A stretch of 64,000 nucleotides of DNA from Tamarix chinensis. Its lineage: Eukaryota; Streptophyta; Magnoliopsida; Caryophyllales; Tamaricaceae. This document shows, one piece after another, positions 25,622-37,854 of the stretch (its first letter is position 1; each line of letters opens with the position of its first letter). The notes under the pieces were generated by a model. It was not told where the DNA came from. It did no database searches and saw only the letters and a list, made by a program, of their open reading frames with translations. Location: assembly GCA_030549775.1 (NCBI GenBank), contig CM060177.1, forward strand, positions 58,716,638 through 58,780,637, in the 5' to 3' direction. Both the position numbers and the translations under genes were made by a program.

Positions 25622-25622
<1 letters not shown>

Positions 25623-26001
25623 AATGCCCCTAGTAATAGAAACCTTAGTATTTTTAAGGCTAAGGCTAATAATGTCTTTAGGGATAAAATAATAATATAA
25701 TATTAGTAATACTAACCAAGTACTAATATTACAAAAGGTAATAGTGATAATAGTAATATTTGAAATAATGATAATATAAGGGTTTGAATATTTTTATCAC
25801 AATAATAGTAGCAAAAATAATAAAAATAATAACAGTAATAACTAATGATAATACTATAGTAATAATGTTGGTAATAAAGGCATTAGGAATAATATTAGCA
25901 ATATTTGAATATTAAGTAATAATAATATTAAGGCTTAAGTATTCTTCTTCTATAATAAAAAAATGATAATATGCCAACTTTGGTTTCAACAACATTACTA
26001 C

Positions 26002-26111
<110 letters not shown>

Positions 26112-26417
26112 GTAACAATAATGTTAAGAATAATACTAATAGTAATAATAATCAAAATGGTATAGTAATATAAGGGTTCAAATATTTACCATAATAATAA
26201 AGATAATAATAATAATAGGCCAAACCTAGCGTTAGTAATAATAGTAGGAACAATAGTGAGGGTAATAATAATAGTAGTAGTAACAACGAGGGAAAATCCT
26301 AATCATATTAACACTAAAGTTGTAGACCATTAATAATAATAATAACATTATTACTGGTTAGGAAAATCATAAAGTAAGGTTAAGTAGCAATAATAATAAT
26401 GATGATGATGATGACGA

Positions 26418-26418
26418 C

Positions 26419-26474
<56 letters not shown>
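26418..26474. repeat. (TAA)n microsatellite
   Basis: About 18 units inside LTR A3, preceded by (GATGAT)n. Confidence 0.93.
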
Positions 26475-26477
<3 letters not shown>

Positions 26478-27030
26478 CAATAACAATATTATTATTATTA
26501 TTAATGGTAATACTATTAAGATTACTAAAAATGATTAACACTTATAGAAAAACGAGTTTAAGGGTTAGGGAAGCTAGAATACCACCTAGGGTTGGTGGTG
26601 GAACCAGCAATGGCAAAGGGTGGTCGGTGTAGTGGCCGAAGGTGGTGGAAGGTGGAGAAGGGAGAAGAAGAGGGAGGCAGGAAAAGATGGAGGTACAGGG
26701 AGGTAAAGGGAGGTCCCCTGATTGTTTTGGAGGGGGGAGGTGTCATTGGTTGTGGCTGAATCAGCGGTAGACGGCAGTGCGAGGGGCAGCGAGGGGTCAA
26801 AGTGGGTTAATCAGGATAATGATTTTGCACGGCCTGGGTGGCTCATGTAGGGTAAATCGAGGGACGAGAAAGGTTTAGATAGGTAAAGGGTGGTGCAAGG
26901 GGTAGTTATGGGGGTGGTTTGGCCAGCGGAGATAGGTGGCGGCGACGGAGTGCTCGTCTGATGGGGCGGCAGCAAGAAGGGGAGAATTTTTGGGTTTTGA
27001 AATAAAAACCCCAATTAAGGATGCCTATGG

Positions 27031-27042
27031 GATATTTATAGG
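27031..27042 (-). promoter_or_regulatory. TATA box of LTR A3
   Basis: Minus strand CCTATAAATATC lies within the CT-rich leader. Its counterparts are 43833-43844 (A7), 51827-51838 (A5) and 46284-46296 (A4), so the position is conserved among paralogous LTRs. Confidence 0.65.
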
Positions 27043-27642
27043 CCAATTGGGTAAGAAATAACAATGGGAAGAAGACAAGAGGGGTGCAGGTGCAAGGTAT
27101 GTCGCCGATGGTGGCAGTCAAGGAAGTGCCGCCATGGCAGGGCGGCAAGGTCAAGGGAAGAGGGAAAGGGAAAGGGGCAGGGTGCTTGGGAGAGGGGAAA
27201 GGGTCAATTGGGGTTGAATTTGTGAAAGAATGCGACAAGAGAGGGAGGGGAGGATGGTCGGACGGTGCAAGTGGTTGTCGAAAGGTGTAGGGTTGCAGGG
27301 TCGAGTGCAGGTCACGTAGGAAGAAAAGAAAAGGGAAAGGGGGAGGACCGGCAGTCCAGGGGAAAGAAAAGAAAAAGAAAAGGGGCTGCTCGGCCGGGTG
27401 TTTGGGCGACTGGTGAGGGGAGGTGGTCGCACGGGCTTGGGTCGTGCAAGGGAGAAGGGAGCAGATAGGTCTGGGCCACGCAGGCTAGCCCATTCAGGGA
27501 GATGGGAAAAGAAAGATGAGAGGAGAAGGAGAGAATGAAAGAAAATGGAAAAGAAAGAAGAAAGGGAAAACGGAAAAAAAAAGGAAAAAGGAGAAAATGG
27601 ATGGCCTGGGATATTTGGTCTTGATTTTTTTTAATATTTAAA

Positions 27643-27655
27643 ATTAATAATAATA

Positions 27656-27700
<45 letters not shown>

Positions 27701-27701
27701 A
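27643..27701. repeat. (TTA)n microsatellite
   Basis: About 18 TTA units near the 5' end of LTR A3 (minus-strand sense). Confidence 0.93.
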
Positions 27702-28506
27702 TTAAATTCCTTTTTAGATTAATTTGGCTATTTTGGGAAAATTTTCCCTAACTTCCATGTTTATTAGTAAAATGTCCAAATTTTCCTAAGTAATCTATTT
27801 ATTATTTTCTCCTTGTTTTGCCTTAATTAATTCCCCTTTATTTTAGTAAGATAATTTATTTACTTAATTTTCCTAATAAATCCTTATTTTGCCATAATTC
27901 CTAAATTAGGATTTTGGGGTATTTCAATTATTGCGGGCTAGTGAGTCAAAAAAGTTGGTGGTAGATCAATAGATGAACAATGAATAAAGAGATCAAAATA
28001 GAAGAGTTTGGGTGGTGTTTATTTTGGTGAACTATGAAGTATAACAATAACGATGACTTATAGGGACAAAGAAAACCATGGAAAAGAGGAAACGAAAGGT
28101 TTCTAGTGGCATAAAAATTTCCCAACCATTTGAGGGAAAGAGATTCTAAAGGGTTTTATCTTAAGTGAGAATTAAAAATAGTATGAGGGAGCTAAAAGCT
28201 ACTATAGTTTTAACATAGAAAACAAGGGAAAAGAAAAGGGGATAAGATAATGGTATGTAACGAGAATGTAGAGAGAGATAGAGTGTGAGTTTGGGCCTAC
28301 TAGGATTTTGGTATACTGAGCCAAATTTGGTTGGGTGGGGAAAAGGGTTGTGTGTTAGAGCAAATAAAAGAGATAGAATAGTAGAGATAATAAAAAAAAA
28401 GAATAAAGAAAGAGTTTAATGTTAAAGTTAAGATTAATGAGTTAGAAAAAGGTTTAGCTACTAATTACTAGGGATTATGGTAGGTTAATTTTTTTTAAAT
28501 ATTACA

Positions 28507-28782
28507 TCATTAACCTCTTAGAAGAGATGGCATACCCTATGTTAACATATTAATCTTGGGAAAAAGAGAAGTCAGGTGTAAGAAGGAAGTGATATCGGTG
28601 ATAAACTATACAGAAGTTGACACCACACTACCGGGTATGACCCTCTTTAAAAGAGCGAGAACCTAAAAACCTAACATACCTATTCTAAAGTGGTCTAATG
28701 AACCTCTCATGTATCCTTATCCATCATTGAGGGGCCTTCTTCTAGTCCATCTAAAGGACCTTCATAAAAGAAATTCAGATCG
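28507..28782 (-). pseudogene. End of pol and polypurine tract of element C
   Basis: Adjacent to C's 3' LTR. On the minus strand a decayed segment of about 27 codons (28680-28600) has the same spacing to the LTR as the chromodomain tail at 14485-14570, followed by a polypurine-like tract next to the LTR. Coding similarity is weak. Element B2 begins immediately to the right, so the rest of C's internal region was displaced and is not recognised further on. Confidence 0.4.
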
Positions 28783-31700
28783 TGTAATACCCCACATTTT
28801 TATAAAATGGTTAAATCAGAATTATGCCATCTTTTGGGCCTTTGATTTTTATTTAATGTTATGATTTGGTTTTAAACAAAGTTTGATTTGGAATCATGTT
28901 GAAAAATGGTTTTATAGACAAATTGATTGACTTGTTCCATAAATCGATCAACTAGTCTGTCATTTTTAAGAATTTATTTTTCTTGATAAAACCAATGGAC
29001 TAGTTGGGGAAACTGATTGACTAATAGTAGAGCAGTTAACTAGTCGACCCAAACTAATCGATTGGTTTTTCAGCCAAAACTAATCAACTGGTTTGTTGAC
29101 TTAGATATAATGTTTGAGTTGGATCTTTCTAAAAATTTCCTTAAGCTAAAATATAACCTTACCAACTCATACTGATTGTCTATAAGAGGTCCCAAACCAT
29201 CTTCATGATGCAATTAACCATAAATATTGCCTCAATTTGTTATGGAGGTGGATTGAGACAAATAAGGGAGAAAGATGACCTCAAGCATTCTCTTATTCCT
29301 CCACTCTTCTTTGCCTGATTTTGAGATCTATTACTTTGACCTCATGTAGGACTTTGAGCAACTAAACGATTCATTCCATGCTAAACTCCATTTCTTCATT
29401 CATATATGATAATGTTTGCCTATTTGACTTGAGTTCCCCAGAGTCACCAATTAAGCTCGGGAGACTAGGTTAGTAAATCCCTCTCTTCTAATCGAATTCA
29501 AATGGTCAAAAGTAGCGTTTTGATTTGCCTTCCTAAACCTTTGTGTTTTCCTTCAATTGGTTTGCTATAAATAACCCCAATCACTCTTGCAATCCACTTT
29601 CTTTTGGCTACCAAAATTCCTTAAGTCTTATTTTCCCTCTCTTCTACTACACTAGAGCACCTGCCAATTTAATTTACACATTCTCTTGATCTTATCTCTA
29701 CCTCTATCTTGTTTCAATTATTAAGCAAGGCAAAGTTAGGTTTTAGGAAAAGAGTTGTCAAGTTGAGTTTTGCTCTATTTTGTCTCAATGATATGTCCTT
29801 ATCCTTTCTCTTTTCTTTTTCAAAATTTGATGAAGTTTTGGTATAATATATGCGTTTAAGATTTACTATGTTAAGATTTTAAGAGTTTGATTTTTTATGC
29901 ATTTGGAAACTCCATTTTAAAAGGGGATTTAGCTTGCACCAAGTAAGTAATTATTTATCTTAAAATGTTTAGCATATGTTCCTGCATAAGAGGTGATATC
30001 TTTTGTTGGTTGATACATATTGGTATGAAGAAATGTAGTTGTATTCATAAGAAGCATGCTTAAATGACAAGAATTGGGAAAAGAGTCTAAAAATGGATAA
30101 AGTAGGCAATGATGATGTTATGGTGAGAAGTTCATGATAATCTAGTTAAAAATATGTTTATTGATATTGATATATGTTCTAATGTGGTTAGAAATTATTT
30201 TTATGCAAGAATCTACATGAAATTTATGATTTTGGTGTTGTGGTAGGGAAAACTAATTGACTAATTAGGTCAAACTGATTGAATGGTTCCTAAAACTATC
30301 AGGTGGTTGACCTAACACATTTATCTGTACACGTGTAGAGACCTTGGTCCTACTCTCCATGTAAACCAACTGACTTGTTTGGCAAAACCAATCGATCGAT
30401 TAATGATCAATCTTTAGGTTCGCTTGAACCAATTAATCTATTTGAAGATGCATGATCTGGTTGAGTTAATCTAGTTGAATGGTCGACCAAAACCTATCAA
30501 CTAGTCGGTGCAATCGATTGACTCGTTGGGTTAAACTGATCGACTAGTTTGACTTGTTTGCATGATTTTTTTAATTTTTGTTCTGCTTATATTTAGGGGT
30601 TATGTTTGGGACTATACCATGATTATTAATGGGATAAGACACATATTTTGACATTTATTATTAGCCTAATTAAGAGATTAAAATGGACCATCACTTATGG
30701 AATACATTGGGAGTAATGTAAAGGCTAAAGGTGTACTCCACTTCAGATATATGATAATATGGTGATATGAGTAATGGAAACTAGTAAGAAAAGAAATTAA
30801 CACATATGGTGCATATAACTAAATTTGGCTAAGGTAAATTAGATATCCCACATGGTTGGAAAAAAATAGAAATAAAAGGATTAATACAATTTGATATAGG
30901 AATTTACCTTAGTTGCTTGTATGGGCCTTGTATGATCACCTATCCTTATGAATAAATTATTAATCACTAAAACCAAAAGAAATTCGAGTTAAGTATGAGT
31001 CTTAGTTATCCAATCCTCGATTAGATACCTAGGGTTTGTCTGCCTTTAGACATTTTGGTACCTTTAGGCGAGAACTTGAGAGGTCCTAGTGCTTTACCTA
31101 CTCTAAACACCAATGATGTACTAGAGAGTATTGATACTAAAGGGTCATGTTATCTAGGTAGTTAGCTTCAGCCTGGACTTATGTACATATTATTTAGCTT
31201 TGGCTTAGACTTATGTACATTGTGGTGATTAGCTTTGGCTTGGACTTATGTCTACTTGGTGATTGGCTTTAGTTTGGACTTTATGTCCCTAATTTGGTTT
31301 GACTTCCATGGTATTTGAGACCATTGGGTGGTGCATAATCCATCACTTGATGATAATATAATATGATTGTTAAGTATGTGACTAATTAATTATAAATGAT
31401 GATTATGAGAATGGCTAATACATGGTAATAATGGAAGTAATGGTATGATTGGTTGAAAATGAGTAAAGTTGGTTATTACACTTGGCTAATGGTTGGTCTG
31501 ACAACTTGGTTATAAAATGGAATATTGATGGGTTGACTTACCCATCTCTTACATGGAGGAAGTAATGGTATAATCGAAAGAATTGGTTAATTGAAATCAA
31601 CCCTAGAAGTTTCTTGGTTACTCTTTGCTATCAAGGATGTACTTGCTTATGTGAGAAGGTTGTGTGTATATACATGAGGTATTCTACTTGTTAGAATCAT

Positions 31701-32316
31701 GTATGATAATATGACTTCATGTACTTCTTTCTTTATATACATATGGCCTTATCATGATGTAAGTTGTAATCTATATTTATGTATGATAAATTTTTATATC
31801 GGTGTACATTAAGGGACCAAAGTAGCTTATTCTTTATGTAGCGTATATATGTACCCGCTTACTTATTCATTTACTCATTCCCACTAGAAGAGCACTATAT
31901 ATAGATTTTTGCTAATGGCCAATAAAGGGATCTATATAAGTTGGGTCGAGTCTTCTGAGGGAGGAGATCTAGAAGGTTTTAATGGGCCCATGGAGGACAA
32001 TGGTATTTGTTTTGGGCATCGTGCCCCATCTCATGTTTTGTAATTCCATACATTTAATTTGTATTATGTAACAATTTGATCGAAACCTATTAGTGTCTCT
32101 TGTTGTAACATTTTAGAATTTCTCTAATTAATTCACTACTGAACTCTATGTTATTTTAGTGTTGTAATGGTTTAGCCTTGTATCTGATATGAGGTAGGTA
32201 GCGAATGTCTAATCTATATTAGGTATGGTGATAACACCCCATTTTTTTTAAGTGTTTTCCTCTCCTGCAACATTTTTTAATGAAATTTTTCAGTAGTGAA
32301 AAATGGGGGTGTTATA
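28783..32316 (+). mobile_element. 5' LTR of gypsy element B2 (3.5 kb)
   Basis: Starts TGTAATACCCCACATTTTTA and ends AATGGGGGTGTTATA, followed at once by a primer site. It matches B1's LTR end for end. Inside are CGATTGGTTT/ACTAGTTGG-type repeats (28915-29105, 30240-30565), a pyrimidine-rich leader around 29280-29830, four tandem TTAGCTTTGGCTTGGACTTA-type units (31150-31320), and a 3' part shared with B1. The left flank is GATCG within element C; the right partner is lost because the element is truncated. Confidence 0.85.
31150..31320 (+). repeat. Four-unit tandem repeat in B2 LTR
   Basis: Units of about 40 bp share TTAGCTTTGGCTTGGACTTA and a TGTACAT or TGTCTAC ending. A decayed counterpart lies in B1's LTR at 7860-7975. 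Confidence 0.8.
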
Positions 32317-32317
32317 G

Positions 32318-32330
32318 GTTGATATTAGAC
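32318..32330 (+). other. Primer binding site of element B2
   Basis: GTTGATATTAGAC directly after the LTR corresponds to the methionine-tRNA primer site TGGTATCAGAGC with several transitions. Confidence 0.6.
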
Positions 32331-32621
32331 CTTTTCTTGAAAATTTTCATTTTTTTTTAGAATTTTTAAACTAATACCATAGGAGTTTTTACCAAAGTAT
32401 TTATACACAATAAAAATTTTGAGTTGATATCATAGGAAGTTATTGGCCTTGATTGAAACACTTTTCTTGATCTTCTGATAACCTCAATTATTTTGAACTC
32501 GGATTTCCTTAAGTAAGAGTTAGGTTTTGAATGTGTTGTAGTTAGCTTATGTTTGTTTGTACGAGTCCTTATCCTCAATGGCGTGAACTTTATCCTAAAT
32601 TTTTTTAGTCCTTAGGTCGTG

Positions 32622-33200
32622 ATGGCCACTAACCACCACTATGAATTCATCTCTGCCTTCATGGAAACCATCGGAGCATACATGAAGGGATAGATCTAAG
32701 CACCTCAACCTCTACTCATGCCTATAACTACACAAGCTTTGAAATAACTTGCTTAGGAGGTCTTGGCATCTTTCCTCCCCCATGTTTGAAGGTCAGAAGA
32801 ACCCAAAAATCATGGAATGGTTGGTATGAGACATGGAGAAGACTTTTATTGCCTATAGTTTCCTAGTGGATAGAAGGGTAAACATGGTTGCCTATGACCT
32901 AAGAGGAAGGGAAATGCATGGTTTTAGAGTATTTAGTGTAGTGGTGGAGAACTTATGAGATAGATGTTATTCTTAGAAGTGCTACGACCATGATTATACC
33001 CGACTCACACACATATGAAGAAGTACAACGGGTTGATGGTGCTTCGACAAGGGGCATGTCCATTAAGGAGTACTATAATCAATTTATAGACCTGTTCAGT
33101 TTTCCCCAAAGGTAGAAGCTAATGAGGAGATGTAAGTTTAGTGCTTCAAGATTGTCTTGGGGATCTGATACCAAGAGCTATTGGTTAGATTCACTCATAG
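32622..33200 (+). pseudogene. Ty3/gypsy gag of element B2, decayed
   Basis: An ATG at 32622 opens MATNHHYEFISAFMETIGAY, paralleling B1's gag. Gag-domain words follow in several frames, for example EYYNQFIDLF near 33070. Stops such as TAG for expected CAG recur. The zinc knuckle and protease are missing: RT begins within about 100 bp of the end of gag sequence, so an internal deletion has removed that part. Confidence 0.75.
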
Positions 33201-33209
33201 ATGGTTGTT

Positions 33210-34365
33210 ATACATGAATTTATTAATGTTTTCCTCGAAGATATCCCAAGAATGCTGTGAGTTGAGGAAGTTGAGTTCACCATGGATGTTTTTCCACTCA
33301 TAATCTATTGTCTAAGGCTCTGCACCGTATGGCACCTACGGAGATGAAAAAGCTTTTGGAGAAGGGCTATATTTGTCCAAGCATATCACTTTGGGGAGTG
33401 CTAGTGTTGTTCACGAAGAACAAGGATGGTAGACTAAGACTCTATATTGACTACCATGGATTGAACTAGGTGATGGTGAAGAACCATTATCCTCTACCAA
33501 TGACCAATGACCTATTCGATTAATACAAGAGAGCCAAGGTGTTCTCCAAGATTGATCTTCCATCAAGCTATCATCATTTAAGGATCCCAGAACAAGATAT
33601 TCCTTAGACTAATTTTCAGATAAGGTATGGCTATTACGAGTTTATAGTAATGCCCTTCAAACTCACTAATGCACATGATGAACTAGATCTGTTGTCCATT
33701 TTTGGACTATTTCATCATGATGTTCATCGACGACATTCTTACCTACTCTAGTGACTGAGAGATGTAAGAGAAGCATTTGAAGAAGACTTTGGCCTTGCTT
33801 AGATCACACCAACTGTATGCCAAGTTCTTGAAGTGTGAGTTTTGGTTAGACCAAGTGGCCTTTCTTGGTCACGTAATCTTTAAAGATGATGTGGCAGTGG
33901 ATCATGCCAACATCTAATCTATGTCTAAATGGCTAGAGGCCACTTTTGTGAAGAAGGTGCACAATTTTCCAAGATTGCTCGACTATTGACCCAACTTTTG
34001 GAGAAGGATACAAAATTCTAGTGGAATGAGAAGTGTGATAAATATTTTGAGGAGTTTAAGAGGCATTTGAATTCAGCCCTAGTGCTCATATTGCTAAGTA
34101 GGAATAATGGTTTCGAAGTGTACAATGATACTTCCAAGCATAAGCTAGGTTGTGTGCTAATGCAGTATGAAAAAGTGGTGTCTTATATCTCATGACAATT
34201 ATAGCCACATGAATAAAAATACCCAATGCATAACCTATAACTTGATGCGGTAATGTTTTCTCGTAATATTTGGAGGCACTATCTCTATGGAGTTCAGTAT
34301 GAGTGCTACACTGACCATAAGAGCCTTACGTACATTTTCACTCAGCAGGAGTTGAACTTGAGTGA
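33210..34365 (+). pseudogene. Ty3/gypsy reverse transcriptase and RNase H of element B2, decayed
   Basis: RT starts with HEFINVFLEDIP (about 33215). It then shows [14 protein letters not shown], a [17 protein letters not shown] box (33420-33470) with TAG where Gln is expected, FSKIDLPSSYHHLRI (33542-33590), RYGYYEFIVMPF (33620-33660) and an intact catalytic MFIDDILTYSS (33720-33752). After KCEFWLDQVAFLGHVI (33830-33880), RNase H shows EVYNDTSKHKLGCVLMQ (about 34117-34170) and YTDHKSLTYIFTQQELN (34306-34356). Similarity stops abruptly after this word; integrase and the 3' LTR are absent, so the element is truncated here. Confidence 0.85.
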
Positions 34366-35344
34366 TGTGTTTTATCATAGTGGCTGGAAGGTTGGATCAA
34401 ATATTGATGGTAGAAGATGTCACCCACAAAATTATGCAAAAGAAATGAAGGATTAAGAAGAATTATAGGTGAAGAAATCAAGTAACAAAGGTAATGGTTC
34501 TCGGTAGATTTGAAGTGGTCTTCAAATGTGTCGAGTTTGAATGTTGATTGAGGAAGGTAATATCCTAGACTTTCCTTACCCAATATCAACCCAAATGGGA
34601 GAGATAGACTTCAGCTAGCTATGCTCAAAGTTTGATCAAAAATCTTATTCATTATGCTATGCAAATCATGCATACAAGTGAGGTATATATAGGTAAGTTC
34701 TAGCTTGAAGTTTCGAAGCCTCCAGCCAGCTCTTATCCTTAATTCATCCCATTAATCATGGTTGAATTAAGCCCATATTATCTTAATCCTAATCATAATA
34801 TCATTGGTTAAATGATACTAAGGATTAACATTATAAAGCTATACAATTAACTAAGACACATACATGAAATTATATCAAACCCTAACCTACATAAAATACA
34901 CTTAGGGTTAGGATTTACAACAAGTTAATACAACTAATGAATATCATCACTATATCTTCTTGTTGTAAAGTATCATCCCATGTATGCCATATTCTTTCAT
35001 GCTTTGAATACTTATACACATTAAAGTGTATTAACATCTTCCTCTTGCAAATATGTGACATACCTACAAGAACAACTTGAATGTTTTTCAATATCAAGCA
35101 TATAAGAATTATCAAGAATATTAAACATGACAAGATCCAACATTAAGAAAGCTAAATCTTCCTTACCTTGAGGATTAATATGAACATGGCAATCATTAGG
35201 TTCATTAGATGCTCCTACATCATTGAGACAATGTTGATGGTTGGAATTGGTTAAGGACTATGACCTAAAAATGACTTAAGATAAGGGTAAAGACAAAGTT
35301 GTGGTAATTGCACTTATCCAAAAGACATCACATTCTTATGAGAA
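34366..35344 (-). other. Unassigned segment with LTR-like minus-strand promoter signature
   Basis: It is bounded by the B2 truncation on the left and a family C LTR piece on the right. On the minus strand there is a TATA-like CCTATATATACCTC (34693-34680) and a 72-codon ORF (35133-34915) with SHICKRKMLIHFNVYKYSKH, which I do not recognise. It might be a piece of element C's internal region or of another LTR element. No domain can be named. Confidence 0.35.
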
Positions 35345-35592
35345 AGTATAGAGAAATTAAGTGTGGGATTTGATATAGTTGGGTTTTTATTTGGCTTAGC
35401 CAGACATAGCCAAATTTGGTTAGCTAGGAAAATTGATTGTATGGGAGCGAGTAGAAAAGAGTATGGAAAGAAGAAAAATGGAAAAAACAAATAAGAAAAA
35501 AGTTTGAGGTTAGAGTAAAGATTAATGATTTAGAAAAAGGTTAAGATACTAAGTACTCAAGATTTGGATAGGTTAAAATTTTGGGTATTGCA
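35345..35592 (-). mobile_element. Remnant of the 5' LTR of element C
   Basis: About 240 bp parallels the last 220 bp of C's 3' LTR (28280-28506): CCAAATTTGGTTGG/TAGCTAGG, AAAGATTAATGA(T/G)TTAGAAAAAGG and the end GGTATTGCA. The right flank ACAAC (35593-35597) sits in Athila-like RNase H, matching ATAAT at 21271-21275 with two transitions. Most of this LTR has been deleted. Confidence 0.65.
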
Positions 35593-36057
35593 ACAACTCC
35601 TACTACTTTATAACTTGCATCACATATTATTTCAAATTGAAACTTCCATTAAGTAGATGGATAATAGGGATAGTATTTAATTTCTCTTTTAAGTAATCAA
35701 AAATGTATTTCTACCTATTATCAAAGTGAAATAGAAAATATTTTGAAAGGAAGTCACATAAAGGAGAAGTAATTTTAAAAAAGTCCTTAATAAAGCCCAT
35801 GTAGAAGCATACCTACTACTAAAAATGATATAACATCATACACACACGTAGGGGTATGCTAATGAACTAATCACTTCTATTTCAAGTTTTTTAGCTTCCA
35901 AACCTCTTGATCTCATTAAATGTCCTAGTACTTCACCATATACCATGAAATAACCATTCTCAAAATTCAACACAAGGTTAATTTTTATGCATCTTTTTAA
36001 CATCAATGGCAACACATTGGGTACTTCAAGAAGCTTAGCATCTGTGATAGCATTCAT
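35593..36057 (-). pseudogene. Athila-like RT end and start of RNase H
   Basis: From a minus-strand ATG at 36057 the ORF reads LKRCIKINLVLNFENGYFMV, then EVLGHLMRSRGLE and EVISSLAYP, a very good match to the late RT of Athila elements. It continues after a frame change with GLF/RFIKDF-like words (about 35805), LKEKLNTIPIIH (about 35680) and FEIICDASYKVVGV (about 35640-35600), where RNase H starts. RNase H is then cut by element C and resumes at 21275. Upstream RT is lost at a junction near 36058. Confidence 0.85.
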
Positions 36058-36529
36058 TGGAGAAGATGGGTTTTAGGAGTTGTAGCAAGTGTAGGTTTAG
36101 GGATGTTGTGGCTGAACTATTAATTATCTACTATGGTCTCCTACAAAAAAAAATGTTTTCTATGTTCTATAAGCCTTGTGCTTTTCTTCTAATATATGTA
36201 TATCTCTACCTAATAGTTTTTCCTCTTATAGGATGTCTATTTATAATATTTTCATTTCTTCCTTCTATTTTATAAATAAAAAATTTGTATTTCTTTCTAG
36301 AAGATGTACATTTTCATCTCACATAATGTCTAGTTATAACATATGTATTCCTCCCGTTCGTTTGTATAAATAAGAGTGTATATTTTCCTTGTAAAATATG
36401 TGTATTTTTCCCTAAATAATTGTATTTATTATATGGGTATATTTCCTTGAGATTTATTTCTTTTATGAAATATGTGTCCTTATGTCACATATGTGTATTT
36501 AAACCCTAGAATATGTATATTTATATCGA
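36058..36529. other. No recognised feature
   Basis: AT-rich sequence with scattered ATGTGTATTT-like words repeated between about 36180 and 36520 and again after the SINE (36700-36980). No coding similarity is seen; it may be one old repeat interrupted by the SINE. Confidence 0.5.
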
Positions 36530-36678
36530 ATGAGCTTTGGCCTAGTAGTGAATGTCAATTCTTGAGTAGCAGAGGTCATATGTTTGAATCTCCCTTCTTC
36601 CCCTCTTTCTTTCCTAGTAATATAACACCATTGTGGTATCACTACCTATATGGTATTTTATTTTTAATTTTTTCCTTC
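36530..36678 (+). mobile_element. tRNA-derived SINE, probable Au-like
   Basis: A pol III A-box-like TTTGGCCTAGTAGTG (36536-36550) and a B-box-like ATATGTTTGAATCTCCC (36578-36594) are spaced as in tRNA-type SINEs. The unit begins GAGCTTTGGCC and ends in a T-rich tail near 36650-36675, as in plant Au SINEs. The flanks on both sides are the ATGTGTATTT-rich repeat. Target duplications are not clear. Confidence 0.6.
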
Positions 36679-37640
36679 GTGTATCCCTTATGAAAAAAAG
36701 TGTGTGTTTATATTCTAAAATATGTGTATTAAACTATTTATATATTGTAAGATGTTTATTGGAACATGTGTATTATATCTTTAAATGATGTGGATTTATA
36801 TTATGCATGATGTGCATTTTGTTTGACTGTATGTGTACGTTACTGCCATTAATTAAAATAAAATTCACAAAAATTATAAAAATGTCACCACTTTTTTTCC
36901 TATATACCTAGAGAATACGAAATCCTATCATAATAAGTGTGTATTTATGCTTAACAAGTTATGTACTTACTTAAAAATGTGTTTTTAACACCGTTTGAAA
37001 AGTTTAATAAATTATGAAGGTGTCATGGTTTCCGCTAAGTATACTTAGATCGGTTTCACTTGCCTCACAATAGGAAATATCTCTAGGGAACCAAAATTGA
37101 ATACCAGCAAAGATGAGAGAGAAATTAGAAAGCAAATGAAAATTAGAGATGGTAGGATAGGATAAAGAAGCTAAGGACATTCCTTAGTGTAAATCCTAAA
37201 GAAATCACCAAGTTCATCCGATGAGTTTGGAACCAGATAATGACTTCTTTTTGGGACGATGATAAGTTCATTGAAACTTGAGATTTCAACGGAAAATATT
37301 TATTATTACTATTAATATTATTATTATAAATAGGGGCTTATATTGTATCATTGTACAAATATTACAACCATACTCCACAAACTAGTCCATCACAAACAAA
37401 ATCTCTATAGTGATCTATCCATGTGGGATATAGACATCTAGCAGCAAAAATACGAGCAATGGACTGTAATGGGGACAGCCAAAAGACTACGCAAATGTGA
37501 AAACCTAGTATGAACTATTATATCTTATTTATGGTTGATCAGTTACGTCAGCCATCTCTTCTCTTGATTCTTTCGTCTATTTGCTCTTCTTCAAAATTAT
37601 ACTTTCTTCTCAATGACTGTTAGTTTGAAAAATGAAAACC
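36679..37640. other. Unassigned AT-rich sequence
   Basis: No coding similarity. A more complex stretch at 37030-37300 and 37370-37610 (for example GGACAGCCAAAAGACTACGC near 37474) could be old single-copy or unknown repeat sequence. A short (TTA)n-like run lies at 37300-37327. Confidence 0.4.
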
Positions 37641-37852
37641 TTGGTAAAAAAGAGACAATCAAGATTGCTATTATTGTACGTAGTATCTATTTCACCAACT
37701 ACCACCTACAACTTACAGGTGCTACGGCGACTCTCTTGTCTCAAACTATATTATTGGTAAAAAAGACAGTCAAGATTGCCATTATTGTACGTAGAATCTA
37801 TTTCACCACCTACCACCTGCAGGTGCTACAGCAACTCTCTTGTCTCAAACCA
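37641..37852 (+). repeat. Two-copy tandem duplication, about 110 bp unit
   Basis: The block GGTAAAAAAGA to CTCTTGTCTCAAAC plus TATATTA occurs twice (about 37643-37754 and 37756-37854). The second copy is shortened by about 9 bp next to its CACCTGCAGGTG-like word. A (TA)n run follows. The copies are about 90 percent alike by eye. Confidence 0.85.
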
Positions 37853-37854
37853 TA

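Noticed and set aside
30001..31140. Possible host exons in the AT-moderate part of the B2 LTR
   Set aside because: The sequence lies between LTR ends that match B1's LTR and has no reading frame of note.
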